64,000 nt of DNA from Hydractinia symbiolongicarpus. Lineage: Eukaryota > Cnidaria > Hydrozoa > Anthoathecata > Hydractiniidae. Both the position numbers and the translations under genes were made by a program. The notes under the pieces were generated by a model. The model searched no databases. It was not told where the DNA came from and was given only the letters and a program-made list of their open reading frames with translations. Positions 49,306 through 61,560 of this stretch are shown here, piece by piece. The stretch is taken from NCBI RefSeq assembly GCF_029227915.1, contig NC_079886.1, positions 28,312,501 through 28,376,500 on the forward strand, in the 5' to 3' direction. Positions within the stretch are counted from its first letter, which is position 1. Each line of letters opens with the position of its first letter.

Positions 49306-49734
49306 TTTCTTTGTATACTTTTGACTATACCAACCGGTTCCGGGATTTAGGGGAAATCGCGGGTTTTCATTTGCCGGAGATTAAACTCATTTTATTCAGC
49401 GTCTCATCAAAAATGAAATCATTTTTGAAAACTACAAGTCTCATACGTTTTAGTGGTATAAAATTAATTTAAAGAATCGTTCGGGAAATGAGTTTACTCC
49501 CTGCGTACTTTCTTTGTATACATTTGACTATACGGGTTAAGCCCGGGATTTACGGGAACTCCCGGGTTTTTGTTTGGCGGCGATTAAACTCTTTTTATTT
49601 AGCGTCTCATCAAAAATGAAATCATTTTTGAAAACTACAAGTCTCATGCGTCTTAGTGGTAAAAAAATAATTTAAAAAATCGTTCGGGAAATGAGTTTAC
49701 TCCCAGTTTACTTTCTTTCTATACATTCGACTAT
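49306..49734 (+). repeat. Linking monomers
   Basis: About two monomers, one with the unusual ATACCAACCGGTTCC at about 49327 and one with TGTTTGGCGGCG. Satellite only. Confidence 0.8.
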
Positions 49735-50950
49735 GCGGGTTAAGCCTGGGATTTACGGGAACTCCCGGGTTTTTGTTTGCCGGCGATTAAACTCTTTTTA
49801 TTCAGCGTCTCATCAAAAATGAAATCATTTTTGAAAACTACAAGTCTCATGTGTTTTAGTGGTGAAAAAATAATTTAAAAAATCGTTCGGAAAATGAGTT
49901 TACTCCCTGGGTACTTTCTTTGTATACATTCGACTATACGGCCGAGTCCGGGATATACGGGAAAGCGCGGGTTTTCGTTTGCCGGCGATTAAACTCCTTT
50001 TATTCAGCGTCTCATCAAAAATGAAATCATTTTTAAAAACTACAAGTCTCATGCGTCCTAGTGGTAAAAAAATAATTTAAAAAATCGTTTGGGAAATGAG
50101 TTTACTCCCTGGGTACTTTCTTTGTATACATTCGACTATACGGGCCAAGCCCGGGATTTACGGGAAATCGCGGGTTTTCGTTTGCCGGCGATTAAACTTC
50201 TTTTATTCAGCGTCTCATCAAAAATGAAATCATTTTTGAAAACTACAAGTGTCATGCGTTTTAGTGGTGAAAATATAATTTAAAGAATCGTTCGGGAAAT
50301 GAGTTTACTCCCTGCGTACTTTCTTTGTATACTTTTGACTATGCGGGTTAAGCCCGGGATTTACGGGAACTCCCGGGTTTTTGTTTGCCGGCGATTAAAC
50401 TCTTTTTATTCAGCGTCTCATCAAAAATGAAATCATTTTTGAAAACTACAAGTCTCATGTGTTTTAGTGGTGAAAAAATAATTTAAAAAATCGTTCGGAA
50501 AATGAGTTTACTCCCTGGGTACTTTCTTTGTATACATTCGACTATACGGCCGAGTCCGGGATATACGGGAAAGCGCGGGTTTTCGTTTGCCGGCGATTAA
50601 ACTCCTTTTATTCAGCGTCTCATCAAAAATGAAATCATTTTTAAAAACTACAAGTCTCATGCGTCCTAGTGGTAAAAAAATAATTTAAAAAATCGTTTGG
50701 GAAATGAGTTTACTCCCTGGGTACTTTCTTTGTATACATTCGACTATACGGGCCAAGCCCGGGATTTACGGGAAATCGCGGGTTTTCGTTTGCCGGCGAT
50801 TAAACTTCTTTTCTTCAGCGTCTCATCAAAAATGAAATCATTTTTGAAAACTACAAGTGTCATGCGTTTTAGTGGTGATAATATAATTTAAAGAATCGTT
50901 CGGGAAATGAGTTTACTCCCTGCGTACTTTCTTTGTATACTTTTGACTAT
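49735..50950 (+). repeat. 608-bp (3-monomer) repeat, two copies
   Basis: Copies of about 49735-50342 and 50343-50950, each a TATGCGGGTTAAGCC hairpin unit, a TACGGCCGAGTCC unit and a TTTGGGAAATG CAAGCCCGGG unit. The landmark GTTTGGGAAATG is at about 50087 and 50695. Small differences include TTTTCTTCAGCG at 50811. Confidence 0.85.
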
Positions 50951-51104
50951 ACGGGCCGGTTCCGGGATTTAGGGGAAATCGCGGGTTTTCATTTGCCGGA
51001 GATTAAACTCATTTTATTCAGCGTCTCATCAAAAATGAAATCATTTTTGAAAACTACAAGTCTCATACGTTTTAGTGGTATAAAATTAATTTAAAGAATC
51101 GTTC
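50951..51104 (+). repeat. Linking monomer
   Basis: Less than one monomer of GGTTCCGGGATTTAGGGG type with CATACGTTTTAG. Satellite only. Confidence 0.8.
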
Positions 51105-54100
51105 GGGAAATGAGTTTACTCCCTGCGTACTTTCTTTGTATACATTTGACTATACGGGTTAAGCCCGGGATTTACGGGAACTCCCGGGTTTTTGTTTGGC
51201 GGCGATTAAACTCTTTTTATTCAGCGTCTCATCAAAAATGAAATCATTTGTGAAAACTACAAGTCTCATGTGTTTTAGTGGTGAAAAAATAATTTAAAAA
51301 ATCGTTCGGAAAATGAGTTTACTCCCTGCGTACTTTCTTTGTATACATTTGACTATACGGGTTAAGCCCGGGATTTACGGGAACTCCCGGGTTTTTGTTT
51401 GCCGGCGATTAAACTCTTTTTATTCAGCGTCTCATCAAAAATGAAATCATTTTTGAAAACTACAAGTCTCATGCGTTTTAGTGGTGAAAATATAAGTTAA
51501 AGAATCGTTCGGGAAATGAGTTTACTCCCTGCGTACTTTCTTTGTATACATTCGACTATACCGGCCGGTTCCAGGATTTAGGGTAAATCGCGGGTTTTCG
51601 TTTGCCGGAGATTAAACTCCCTTTATTCAGCGTCTCATCAAAAATGAAATCAGTTTTGAAAACTACGATTCTTATGCGTTTTAGTGGTGAAAAAATGATT
51701 TAAAGAATCGTTCGGGAAATGAGTTTACTCCCTGGGTATTTTCTTTGTATACTTTTGACTATACCGGCCGAGTCCGGGACTTACGGGAAATCGCGGGTTT
51801 TCGTTTGCCGGCGATTAAACTCCTTTTATTCAGCGTCTCATCAAAAATGAAATCATTTTTGAAAACTACAAGTCTCATGCGTCTTAGTGGTGAAAAAATA
51901 ATTTAAAAAATCGTTCGGAAAATGAGTTTACTCCCTGGGTACTTTCTTTCTATACATTCGACTATGCGGGTTAAGCCCGGGATTTACGGGAACTCCCGGG
52001 TTTTTGTTTGCCGGCGATTAAACTCTTTTTATTCAGCGTCTCATCAAAAATGAAATCATTTTTAAAAACTACAAGTCTCATGCGTCTTAGTGGTAAAAAA
52101 ATAATTTAAAAAATCGTTCGGGAAATGAGTTTACTCCCAGTTTACTTTCTTTCTATACATTCGACTATGCGGGTTAAGCCCGGGATTTACGGGAACTCCC
52201 GGGTTTTTGTTTGCCGGCGATTAAACTCTTTTTATTCAGCGTCTCATCAAAAATGAAATCATTTTTGAAAACTACAAGTCTCATGTGTTTTAGTGGTGAA
52301 AAAATAATTTAAAAAATCGTTCGGAAAATGAGTTTACTCCCTGGGTACTTTCTTTGTATACATTCGACTATACGGCCGAGTCCGGGATATACGGGAAAGC
52401 GCGGGTTTTCGTTTGCCGGCGAATAAACTCCTTTTATTCAGCGTCTCATCAAAAATGAAATCATTTTTAAAAACTACAAGTCTCATGCGTCCTAGTGGTA
52501 AAAAAATAATTTAAAAAATCGTTTGGGAAATGAGTTTACTCCCTGGGTACTTTCTTTGTATACATTCGACTATACGGGCCAAGCCCGGGATTTACGGGAA
52601 ATCGCGGGTTTTCGTTTGCCGGCGATTAAACTTCTTTTATTCAGCGTCTCATCAAAAATGAAATCATTTTTGAAAACTACAAGTGTCATGCGTTTTAGTG
52701 GTGAAAATATAATTTAAAGAATCGTTCGGGAAATGAGTTTACTCCCTGTGTACTTTCTTTGTATACTTTTGACTATACGGGCCGGTTCCGGGATTTAGGG
52801 GAAATCGCGGGTTTTCGTTTGCCGGAGATTAAACTCATTTTATTCAGCGTCTCATCAAAAATGAAATCATTTTTGAAAACTACAAGTCTCATGCGTTTTA
52901 GTGGTATAAAATTAATTTAAAGAATCGTTCGGGAAATGAGTTTACTCCCTGCGTACTTTCTTTGTATACATTTGACTATACGGGTTAAGCCCGGGATTTA
53001 CGGGAACTCCCGGGTTTTTGTTTGGCGGCGATTAAACTCTTTTTATTCGGCGTCTCATCAAAAATGAAATCATTTGTGAAAACTACAAGTCTCATGTGTT
53101 TTAGTGGTGAAAAAATAATTTAAAAAATCGTTCGGAAAATGAGTTTACTCCCTGCGTACTTTCTTTGTATACATTTGACTATACGGGTTAAGCCCGGGAT
53201 TTACGGGAACTCCCGGGTTTTTGTTTGCCGGCGATTAAACTCTTTTTATTCAGCGTCTCATCAAAAATGAAATCATTTTTGAAAACTACAAGTCTCATGT
53301 GTTTTAGTGGTGAAAAAATAATTTAAAAAATCGTTCGGAAAATGAGTTTACTCCCTGGGTACTTTCTTTGTATACATTCGACTATACTGCCGAGTCCGGG
53401 ATATACGGGAAAGCGCGGGTTTTCGTTTGCCGGCGATTAAACTCCTTTTATTCAGCGTCTCATCAAAAATGAAATCATTTTTAAAAACTACAAGTCTCAT
53501 GCGTCCTAGTGGTAAAAAAATAATTTAAAAAATCGTTCGGGAAATGAGTTTACTCCCTGGGTACTTTCTTTGTATACATTCGACTATACGGGCCAAGCCC
53601 GGGATTTACGGGAAATCGCGGGTTTTCGTTTGCCGGCGATTAAACTTTTTTTATTCAGCGTCTCATCAAAAATGAAATCATTTTTGAAAACTACAAGTGT
53701 CATGCGTTTTAGTGGTAAAAATATAATTTAAAGAATCGTTCGGGAAATGAGTTTACTCCCTGCGTACTTTCTTTGTATACTTTTGACTATACGGGCCGGT
53801 TCCGGGATTTAGGGGAAATCGCGGGTTTTCGTTTGCCGGAGATTAAACTCATTTTATTCAGCGTCTCATCAAAAATGAAATCCTTTTTGAAAACTACAAG
53901 TCTCATGCGTTTTAGTGGTAAAAAAATAATTTAAAAAATCGTTCGGGAAATGAGTTTACTCCCTGGGTACTTTCTTTGTATACATTCGACTATACGGGCC
54001 AAGCCCGGGATTTACGGGAAATCGCGGTTTTTCGTTTGCCGGCGATTAAACTCCTTTTATTCAGCGTCTCATCAAAAATGAAATCATTTTTGAAAACTAC

Positions 54101-57100
54101 AAGTCTCATGCGTTTTAGTGGTAAAAAATAATTTAAAAAATCGTTCGGGAAATGAGTTTACTCCCTGGGTACTTTCTTTGTGTACATTCGACTATACGGG
54201 CCAAGCCCGGGATTTACGGGAAATCGCGGGTTTTCGTTTGCCGGCGATTAAACTCTTTTTATTCAGCGTCTCATCAAAAATGAAATCATTTTTGAAAACT
54301 ACAAGTCCCATGCGTTTTAGTGGTGAAAATATAAGTTAAAGAATCGTTCGGGAAATGAGTTTACTCCCTGCGTACTTTCTTTGTATACATTTGACTATAC
54401 GGGTTAAGCCCGGGATTTACGGGAACTCCCGGGTTTTTGTTTGGCGGCGATTAAACTCTTTTTATTCAGCGTCTCATCAAAAATGAAATCATTTGTGAAA
54501 ACTACAAGTCTCATGTGTTTTAGTGGTGAAAAAATAATTTAAAAAATCGTTCGGAAAATGAGTTTACTCCCTGCGTACTTTCTTTGTATACATTTGACTA
54601 TACGGGTTAAGCCCGGGATTTACGGGAACTCCCGGGTTTTTGTTTGCCGGCGATTAAACTCTTTTTATTCAGCGTCTCATCAAAAATGAAATCATTTTTG
54701 AAAACTACAAGTCTCATGCGTTTTAGTGGTGAAAATATAAGTTAAAGAATCGTTCGGGAAATGAGTTTACTCCCTGCGTACTTTCCTTGTATACATTCGA
54801 CTATACCGGCCGGTTCCAGGATTTAGGGTAAATCGCGGGTTTTCGTTTGCCGGAGATTAAACTCCCTTTATTCAGCGTCTCATCAAAAATGAAATCAGTT
54901 TTGAAAACTACGATTCTTATGCGTTTTAGTGGTGAAAAAATGATTTAAAGAATCGTTCGGGAAATGAGTTTACTCCCTGGGTACTTTCTTTGTACACTTT
55001 TGACTATACCGGCCGAGTCCGGGATTTACGGGAAATCGCGGGTTTTCGTTTGCCGGCGATTAAACTCCTTTTATTCAGCGTCTCATCAAAAATGAAATCA
55101 TATTTGAAAACTACAAGTCTCATGCGTCTTAGTGGTGAAAAAATAATTTAAAAAATCGTTCGGAAAATGAGTTTACTCCCTGGGTACTTTCTTTCTATAC
55201 ATTCGACTATGCGGGTTAAGCCCGGGATTTACGGGAACTCCCGGGTTTTTGTTTGCCGGCGATTAAACTCTTTTTATTTAGCGTCTCATCAAAAATGAAA
55301 TCATTTTTGAAAACTACAAGTCTCATGCGTCTTAGTGGTAAAAAAATAATTTAAAAAATCGTTCGGGAAATGAGTTTACTCCCAGTTTACTTTCTTTCTA
55401 TACATTCGACTATGCGGGTTAAGCCTGGGATTTACGGGAACTCCCGGGTTTTTGTTTGCCGGCGATTAAACTCTTTTTATTCAGCGTCTCATCAAAAATG
55501 AAATCATTTTTGAAAACTACAAGTCTCATGTGTTTTAGTGGTGAAAAAATAATTTAAAAAATCGTTCGGAAAATGAGTTTACTCCCTGGGTACTTTCTTT
55601 GTATACATTCGACTATACGGCCGAGTCCGGGATATACGGGAAAGCGCGGGTTTTCGTTTGCCGGCGATTAAACTCCTTTTATTCAGCGACTCATCAAAAA
55701 TGAAATCATTTTTAAAAACTACAAGTCTCATGCGTCCTAGTGGTAAAAAAATAATTTAAAAAATCGTTTGGGAAATGAGTTTACTCCCTGGGTACTTTCT
55801 TTGTATACATTCGACTATACGGGCCAAGCCCGGGATTTACGGGAAATCGCGGGTTTTCGTTTGCCGGCGATTAAACTTCTTTTATTCAGCGTCTCATCAA
55901 AAATGAAATCATTTTTGAAAACTACAAGTGTCATGCGTTTTAGTGGTGAAAATATAATTTAAAGAATCGTTCGGGAAATGAGTTTACTCCCTGCGTACTT
56001 TCTTTGTATACTTTTGACTATACGGGCCGGTTCCGGGATTTAGGGGAAATCGCGGGTTTTCGTTTGCCGGAGATTAAACTCATTTTATTCAGCGTCTCAT
56101 CAAAAATGAAATCATTTTTGAAAACTACAAGTCTCATGCGTTTTAGGGGTATAAAATTAATTTAAAGAATTTTTCGGGAAATGAGTTTACTCCCTGCGTA
56201 CTTTCTTTGTATACATTTGACTATATGGGTTAAGCCCGGGATTTACGGGAACTCCCGGATTTTTGTTTGGCGGCGATTAAACTCTTTTTATTCGGCGTCT
56301 CATCAAAAATGAAATCATTTGTGAAAACTACAAGTCTCATGTGTTTTAGTGGTGAAAAAATAATTTAAAAAATCGTTCGGAAAATGAGTTTACTCCCTGC
56401 GTACTTTCTTTGTATACATTTGACTATACGGGTTAAGCCCGGGATTTACGGGAACTCCCGGGTTTTTGTTTGCCGGCGATTAAACTCTTTTTATTCAGCG
56501 TCTCATCAAAAATGAAATCATTTTTGAAAACTACAAGTCTCATGTGTTTTAGTGGTGAAAAAATAATTTAAAAAATCGTTCGGAAAATGAGTTTACTCCC
56601 TGGGTACTTTCTTTGTATACATTCGACTATACGGCCGAGTCCGGGATATACGGGAAAGCGCGGGTTTTCGTTTGCCGGCGATTAAACTCCTTTTATTCAG
56701 CGTCTCATCAAAAATGAAATCATTTTTAAAAACTACAAGTCTCATGCGTCCTAGTGGTAAAAAAATAATTTAAAAAATCGTTCGGGAAATGAGTTTACTC
56801 CCTGGGTACTTTCTTTGTATACATTCGACTATACGGGCCAAGCCCGGGATTTACGGGAAATCGCGGGTTTTCGTTTGCCGGCGATTAAACTTCTTTTATT
56901 CAGCGTCTCATCAAAAATGAAATCATTTTTGAAAACTACAAGTGTCATGCGTTTTAGTGGTAAAAATATAATTTAAAGAATCGTTCGGGAAATGAGTTTA
57001 CTCCCTGCGTACTTTCTTTGTATACTTTTGACTATACGGGCCCGTTCCGGGATTTAGGGGAAATCGCGGGTTTTCGTTTGCCGGAGATTAAACTCATTTT

Positions 57101-57594
57101 ATTCAGCGTCTCATCAAAAATGAAATCCTTTTTGAAAACTACAAGTCTCATGCGTTTTAGTGGTAAAAAAATAATTTAAAAAATCGTTCGGGAAATGAGT
57201 TTACTCCCTGGGTACTTTCTTTGTATACATTCGACTATACGGGCCAAGCCCGGGATTTACGGGAAATCGCGGTTTTTCGTTTGCCGGCGATTAAACTCCT
57301 TTTATTCAGCGTCTCATCAAAAATGAAATCATTTTTGAAAACTACAAGTCTCATGCGTTTTAGTGGTAAAAAAATAATTTAAAAAATCGTTTGGGAAATG
57401 AGTTTACTCCCTGGGTACTTTCTTTGTGTACATTCGACTATACGGGCCAAGCCCGGGATTTACGGGAAATCGCGGGTTTTCGTTTGCCGGCGATTAAACT
57501 CTTTTTATTCAGCGTCTCATCAAAAATGAAATCATTTTTGAAAACTACAAGTCTCATGCGTTTTAGTGGTGAAAATATAAGTTAAAGAATCGTT
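51105..57594 (+). repeat. 3245-bp (16-monomer) higher-order repeat, two full copies
   Basis: Copies of about 51105-54349 and 54350-57594. Shared private features at 3245-3246 bp spacing include TGTTTGGCGGCG, CATTTGTGAAAAC, GATTCTTATGCG, AAATCCTTTTTG, CGCGGTTTTTCG and CTTTGTGTACATTCG. Differences are mostly single bases, for example ATACTGCCGAG (53387) against ATACGGCCGAG. The series of types is related to that of the 3243-bp unit at 40-47 kb. Confidence 0.9.
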
Positions 57595-58975
57595 CGGGAA
57601 ATGAGTTTACTCCCTGCGTACTTTCTTTGTATACATTCGACTATACCGGCCGGTTCCAGGATTTAGGGTAAATCGCGAGTTTTCGTTTGCCGGAGATTAA
57701 ACTCCCTTTATTCAGCGTCTCATCAAAAATGAAATCAGTTTTGAAAATTACGATTCTTATGCGTTTTAGTGGTGAAAAAATGATTTAAAGAATCGTTCGG
57801 GAAATGAGTTTACTCCCTGGATACTTTCTTTGTATACTTTTGACTATACCGGCCGAGTCCGGGATTTACGGGAAATCGCGGGTTTTCGTTTGCCGGCGAT
57901 TAAACTCCTTTTATTCAGCGTCTCATCAAAAATGAAATCATATTTGAAAACTACAAGTCTCATGCGTCTTAGTGGTGAAAAAATAATTTAAAAAATCGTT
58001 CGGAAAATGAGTTTACTCCCTGGGTACTTTCTTTCTATACATTCGACTATGCGGGTTAAGCCCGGGATTTACGGGAACTCACGGGTTTTTGTTTGCCGGC
58101 GATTAAACTCTTTTTATTCAGCGTCTCATCAAAAATGAAATCATTTTTGAAAACTACAAGTCTCATGCGTCTTAGTGGTAAAAAAATAATTTAAAAAATC
58201 GTTCGGGAAATGAGTTTACTCCCAGTTTACTTTCTTTCTATACATTCGACTATGCGGGTTAAGCCCGGGATTTACGGGAACTCCCGGGTTTTTGTTTGCC
58301 GGCGATTAAACTCTTTTTATTCAGCGTCTCATCAAAAATGAAATCATTTTTGAAAACTACAAGTCTCATGTGTTTTAGTGGTGAAACAATAATTTAAAAA
58401 ATCGTTCGGAAAATGAGTTTACTCCCTGGGTACTTTCTTTGTATACATTCGACTATACGGCCGAGTCCGGGATATACGGGAAAGCGCGGGTTTTCGTTTG
58501 CCGGCGATTAAACTCCTTTTATTCAGCGTCTCATCAAAAATGAAATCATTTTTAAAAACTACAAGTCTCATGCGTCCTAGTGGTAAAAAAATAATTTAAA
58601 AAATCGTTCGGGAAATGAGTTTACTCCCTGGGTACTTTATTTGTATACATTCGACTATACGGGCCAAGCCCGGGATTTACGGGAAATCGCGGGTTTTCGT
58701 TTGCCGGCGATTAAACTTCTTTTATTCAGCGTCTCATCAAAAATGAAATCATTTTTGAAAACTACAAGTGTCATGCGTTTTAGTGGTGAAAATATAATAT
58801 AAAGAATCGTTCGGGAAATGAGTTTACTCCCTGCGTACTTTCTTTGTATACTTTTGACTATACGGGCCGGTTCCGGGATTTAGGGGAAATCGCGGGTTTT
58901 CGTTTGCCGGAGATTAAACTCATTTTATTCAGCGTCTCATCAAAAATGAAATCATTTTTGAAAACTACAAGTCTC
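57595..58975 (+). repeat. Partial third copy of the 3245-bp unit
   Basis: From 57595 the sequence follows the second copy from about 54755 onward, at an offset of about 2840 bp (14 monomers) in place of 3245. So the third copy lacks the first two monomers. Landmarks: GGTTCCAGG at 54811 and 57651, and TACGGCCGAGTCC at about 55617 and 58456. Similarity ends near 58975. Confidence 0.82.
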
Positions 58976-59189
58976 ATGCGTTTTAGTGGTGAAAAAATAA
59001 TTTAAAGAATCCTTCGGGAAATGAGTTTACTCCCTGCGTACTTTCTTTGTATACTTTTGACTATACGGGCCGGTTCCGGGATTTAGGGGAAATCGCGGGT
59101 TTTCGTTTGCCGGAGATTAAACTCATTTTATTCAGCGTCTCATCAAAAACGAAATTATTTTTAAAAACTACAAGTCTCATGCGTTTTAG
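58976..59189 (+). repeat. Linking monomer
   Basis: One GGTTCCGGGATTTAGGGG monomer that duplicates the type just before it, with CATCAAAAACGAAATT. Satellite only. Confidence 0.8.
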
Positions 59190-59804
59190 TGGTATAAAAT
59201 TAATTTAAAGAATCGTTCGGGAAATAAGTTTACTCCCTGCGTACTTTCTTTGTATACATTTGACTATACGGGCCGAGTCTGGGATTTACGGGAAATCGCG
59301 GGTTTTCGTTTGCCGGAGATTAAACTCCTTTTATTCAGCGTCTCATCAAGAATGAAATCGTTTTTGAAAACTACAAGTCTTATGCGATTTAGTGGTAAAA
59401 AATTAATTTAAAAAATCGTTCGGGAAATGAGTTTACTCCCAGTTTACTTTCTTTCTATACATTCGACTATACAGGTCAAGCCCGGGATTTACGGGAACTC
59501 CCGGGTTTTCGTTTGCCGGCGATTAAACTCCTTTTATTCAGCGTCTCATCAAAAATGAAATCATTTTTGAAAACTACAAGTCTCATGCGTTTTAGTGGTG
59601 AAAAAATAATTTAAAAAATCGTTCGGAAAATGAGTTTACTCCCTGGGTACTTTCTTTGTATACATTCGACTATACGGGCCGAGTCCGGGATATACGGGAA
59701 AGCGCGGGTTTTCGTTTGCCGGCGATTAAACTCCTTTTATTCAGCGTCTCATTAAAAATGAAATCAGTTTTGAAAACTACAAGTCTCATGCGTCTTAGTG
59801 GTAA

Positions 59805-59958
59805 AAAAATATACGGGAAAAAAGATATACGGGAAAGCGCGGGTTTTCGTTTGCCGGCGATTAAACTCCTTTTATTCAGCGTCTCATTAAAAATGAAATC
59901 AGTTTTGAAAACTACAAGTCTCATGCGTCTTAGTGGTAAAAAAATAATTTAAAAAATC
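59805..59958 (+). repeat. Truncated monomer from a 135-bp internal duplication
   Basis: After GTGGTAAAAAAAT (about 59812) the sequence does not continue into the next monomer but reads ATACGGGAAAAAA and then re-enters GATATACGGGAAAGCG at 59824, the same point as 59689 (135 bp earlier). It then completes the tail normally. About 68 bp of a normal monomer is missing. The short ATACGGGAAA bridge looks like a copy of nearby sequence, as left by template switching or microhomology repair. Confidence 0.88.
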
Positions 59959-61239
59959 GTTCGGGAAATGAGTTTACTCCCTGGGTACTTTCTTTGCATA
60001 CATTCGACTATACGGGCCAAGCCCGGGACTTACGGGAAATGGCGGGTTTTTGTTTGCCGGCGATTAAACTTCTTTTATTCAGCGTCTCATCAAAAAGGAA
60101 ATTATTTTTAAAAACTACAAGTCTCATGCGTTTTAGTGGTATAAAATTAATTTAAAGAATCGTTCGGGAAATGAGTTTACTCCCTGCGTACTTTCTTTGT
60201 ATACATTTGACTATACGGGCCGAGTCTGGGATTTACGGGAAATCGCGGGTTTTCGTTTGCCGGAGATTAAACTCCTTTTATTCAGCGTCTCATCAAGAAT
60301 GAAATCGTTTTTGAAAACTACAAGTCTTATGCGATTTAGTGGTAAAAAATTAATTTAAAAAATCGTTCGGGAAATGAGTTTACTCCCAGTTTACTTTCTT
60401 TCTATACATTCGACTATACGGGTCAAGCCCGGGATTTACGGGAACTCCCGGGTTTTCGTTTGCCGGCGATTAAACTCCTTTTATTCAGCGTCTCATCAAA
60501 AATGAAATCATTTTTGAAAACTACAAGTCTCATGCGTTTTAGTGGTGAAAAAATAATTTAAAAAATCGTTCGGAAAATGAGTTTACTCCCTGGGTACTTT
60601 CTTTGTATACATTCGACTATACGGGCCGAGTCCGGGATATGCGGGAAAGCGCGGGTTTTCGTTTGCCGGCGATTAAACTCCTTTTATTCAGCGTCTCATC
60701 AAAAATGAAATCAGTTTTGAAAACTACAAGTCTCATGCGTCTTAGTGGTAAAAAAATAATTTAAAAAATCGTTCGGGAAATGAGTTTACTCCCTGGGTAC
60801 TTTCTTTGTATACATTCGACTATACGGGCCAAGCCCGGGACTTACGGGAAATGGCGGGTTTTTGTTTGCCGGCGATTAAACTTCTTTTATTCAGCGTCTC
60901 ATCAAAAAGGAAATTATTTTTAAAAACTACAAGTCTCATGCGTTTTAGTGGTATAAAATTAATTTAAAGAATCGTTCGGGAAATGAGTTTACTCCCTGCG
61001 TACTTTCTTTGTATACATTTGACTATACGGGCCGAGTCTGGGATTTACGGGAAATCGCGGGTTTTCGTTTGCCGGAGATTAAACTCCTTTTATTCAGCGT
61101 CTCATCAAGAATGAAATCGTTTTTGAAAACTACAAGTCTTATGCGATTTAGTGGTAAAAAATTAATTTAAAAAATCGTTCGGGAAATGAGTTTACTCCCA
61201 GTTTACTTTCTTTCTATACATTCGACTATACGGGTCAAG

Positions 61240-61264
61240 CCCGGGATTTACGGGAACTCCCGGG
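61240..61264. repeat. Perfect CCCGGGA/TCCCGGG hairpin in one monomer sub-type (example)
   Basis: Arms 61240-61246 (CCCGGGA) and 61258-61264 (TCCCGGG) are exact reverse complements around an 11-base loop that holds another GGG. It is characteristic of monomers carrying CAAGCC or TTAAGCC before the core and AACTCCCGGG after it, for example near 12900, 15900, 36160, 39410, 50350 and 63270. Other sub-types have TCCGGGA with TCGCGGG and pair less well. Confidence 0.75.
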
Positions 61265-61560
61265 TTTTCGTTTGCCGGCGATTAAACTCCTTTTATTCAG
61301 CGTCTCATCAAAAATGAAATCATTTTTGAAAACTACAAGTCTCATGCGTTTTAGTGGTGAAAAAATAATTTAAAAAATCGTTCGGAAAATGAGTTTACTC
61401 CCTGGGTACTTTCTTTGTATACATTCGACTATACGGGCCGAGTCCGGGATATACGGGAAAGCGCGGGTTTTCGTTTGCCGGCGATTAAACTCCTTTTATT
61501 CAGCGTCTCATCAAAAATGAAATCAGTTTTGAAAACTACAAGTCTCATGCGTCTTAGTGG

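Larger units (their letters stand above)
59190..61560 (+). repeat. 812-bp (4-monomer) higher-order repeat, three copies, first one enlarged to 947 bp
   Basis: Copies of about 59190-60136, 60137-60948 and 60949-61560. Each starts at GGTATAAAATTAATTTAAAG and runs through a GAGTCTGGG unit, a hairpin unit, a GATATACGGG unit and, in the first two, a unit with GGGACTTACGGG and AAAAAGGAAATT. The first copy is 135 bp longer because of the internal duplication at 59824-59958. Confidence 0.88.

Noticed and set aside
59670-59924. 84-codon minus-strand frame containing a duplicated peptide.
   Set aside because: The peptide repeat is just the 135-bp DNA duplication read through; the frame is the usual antisense frame of the satellite.
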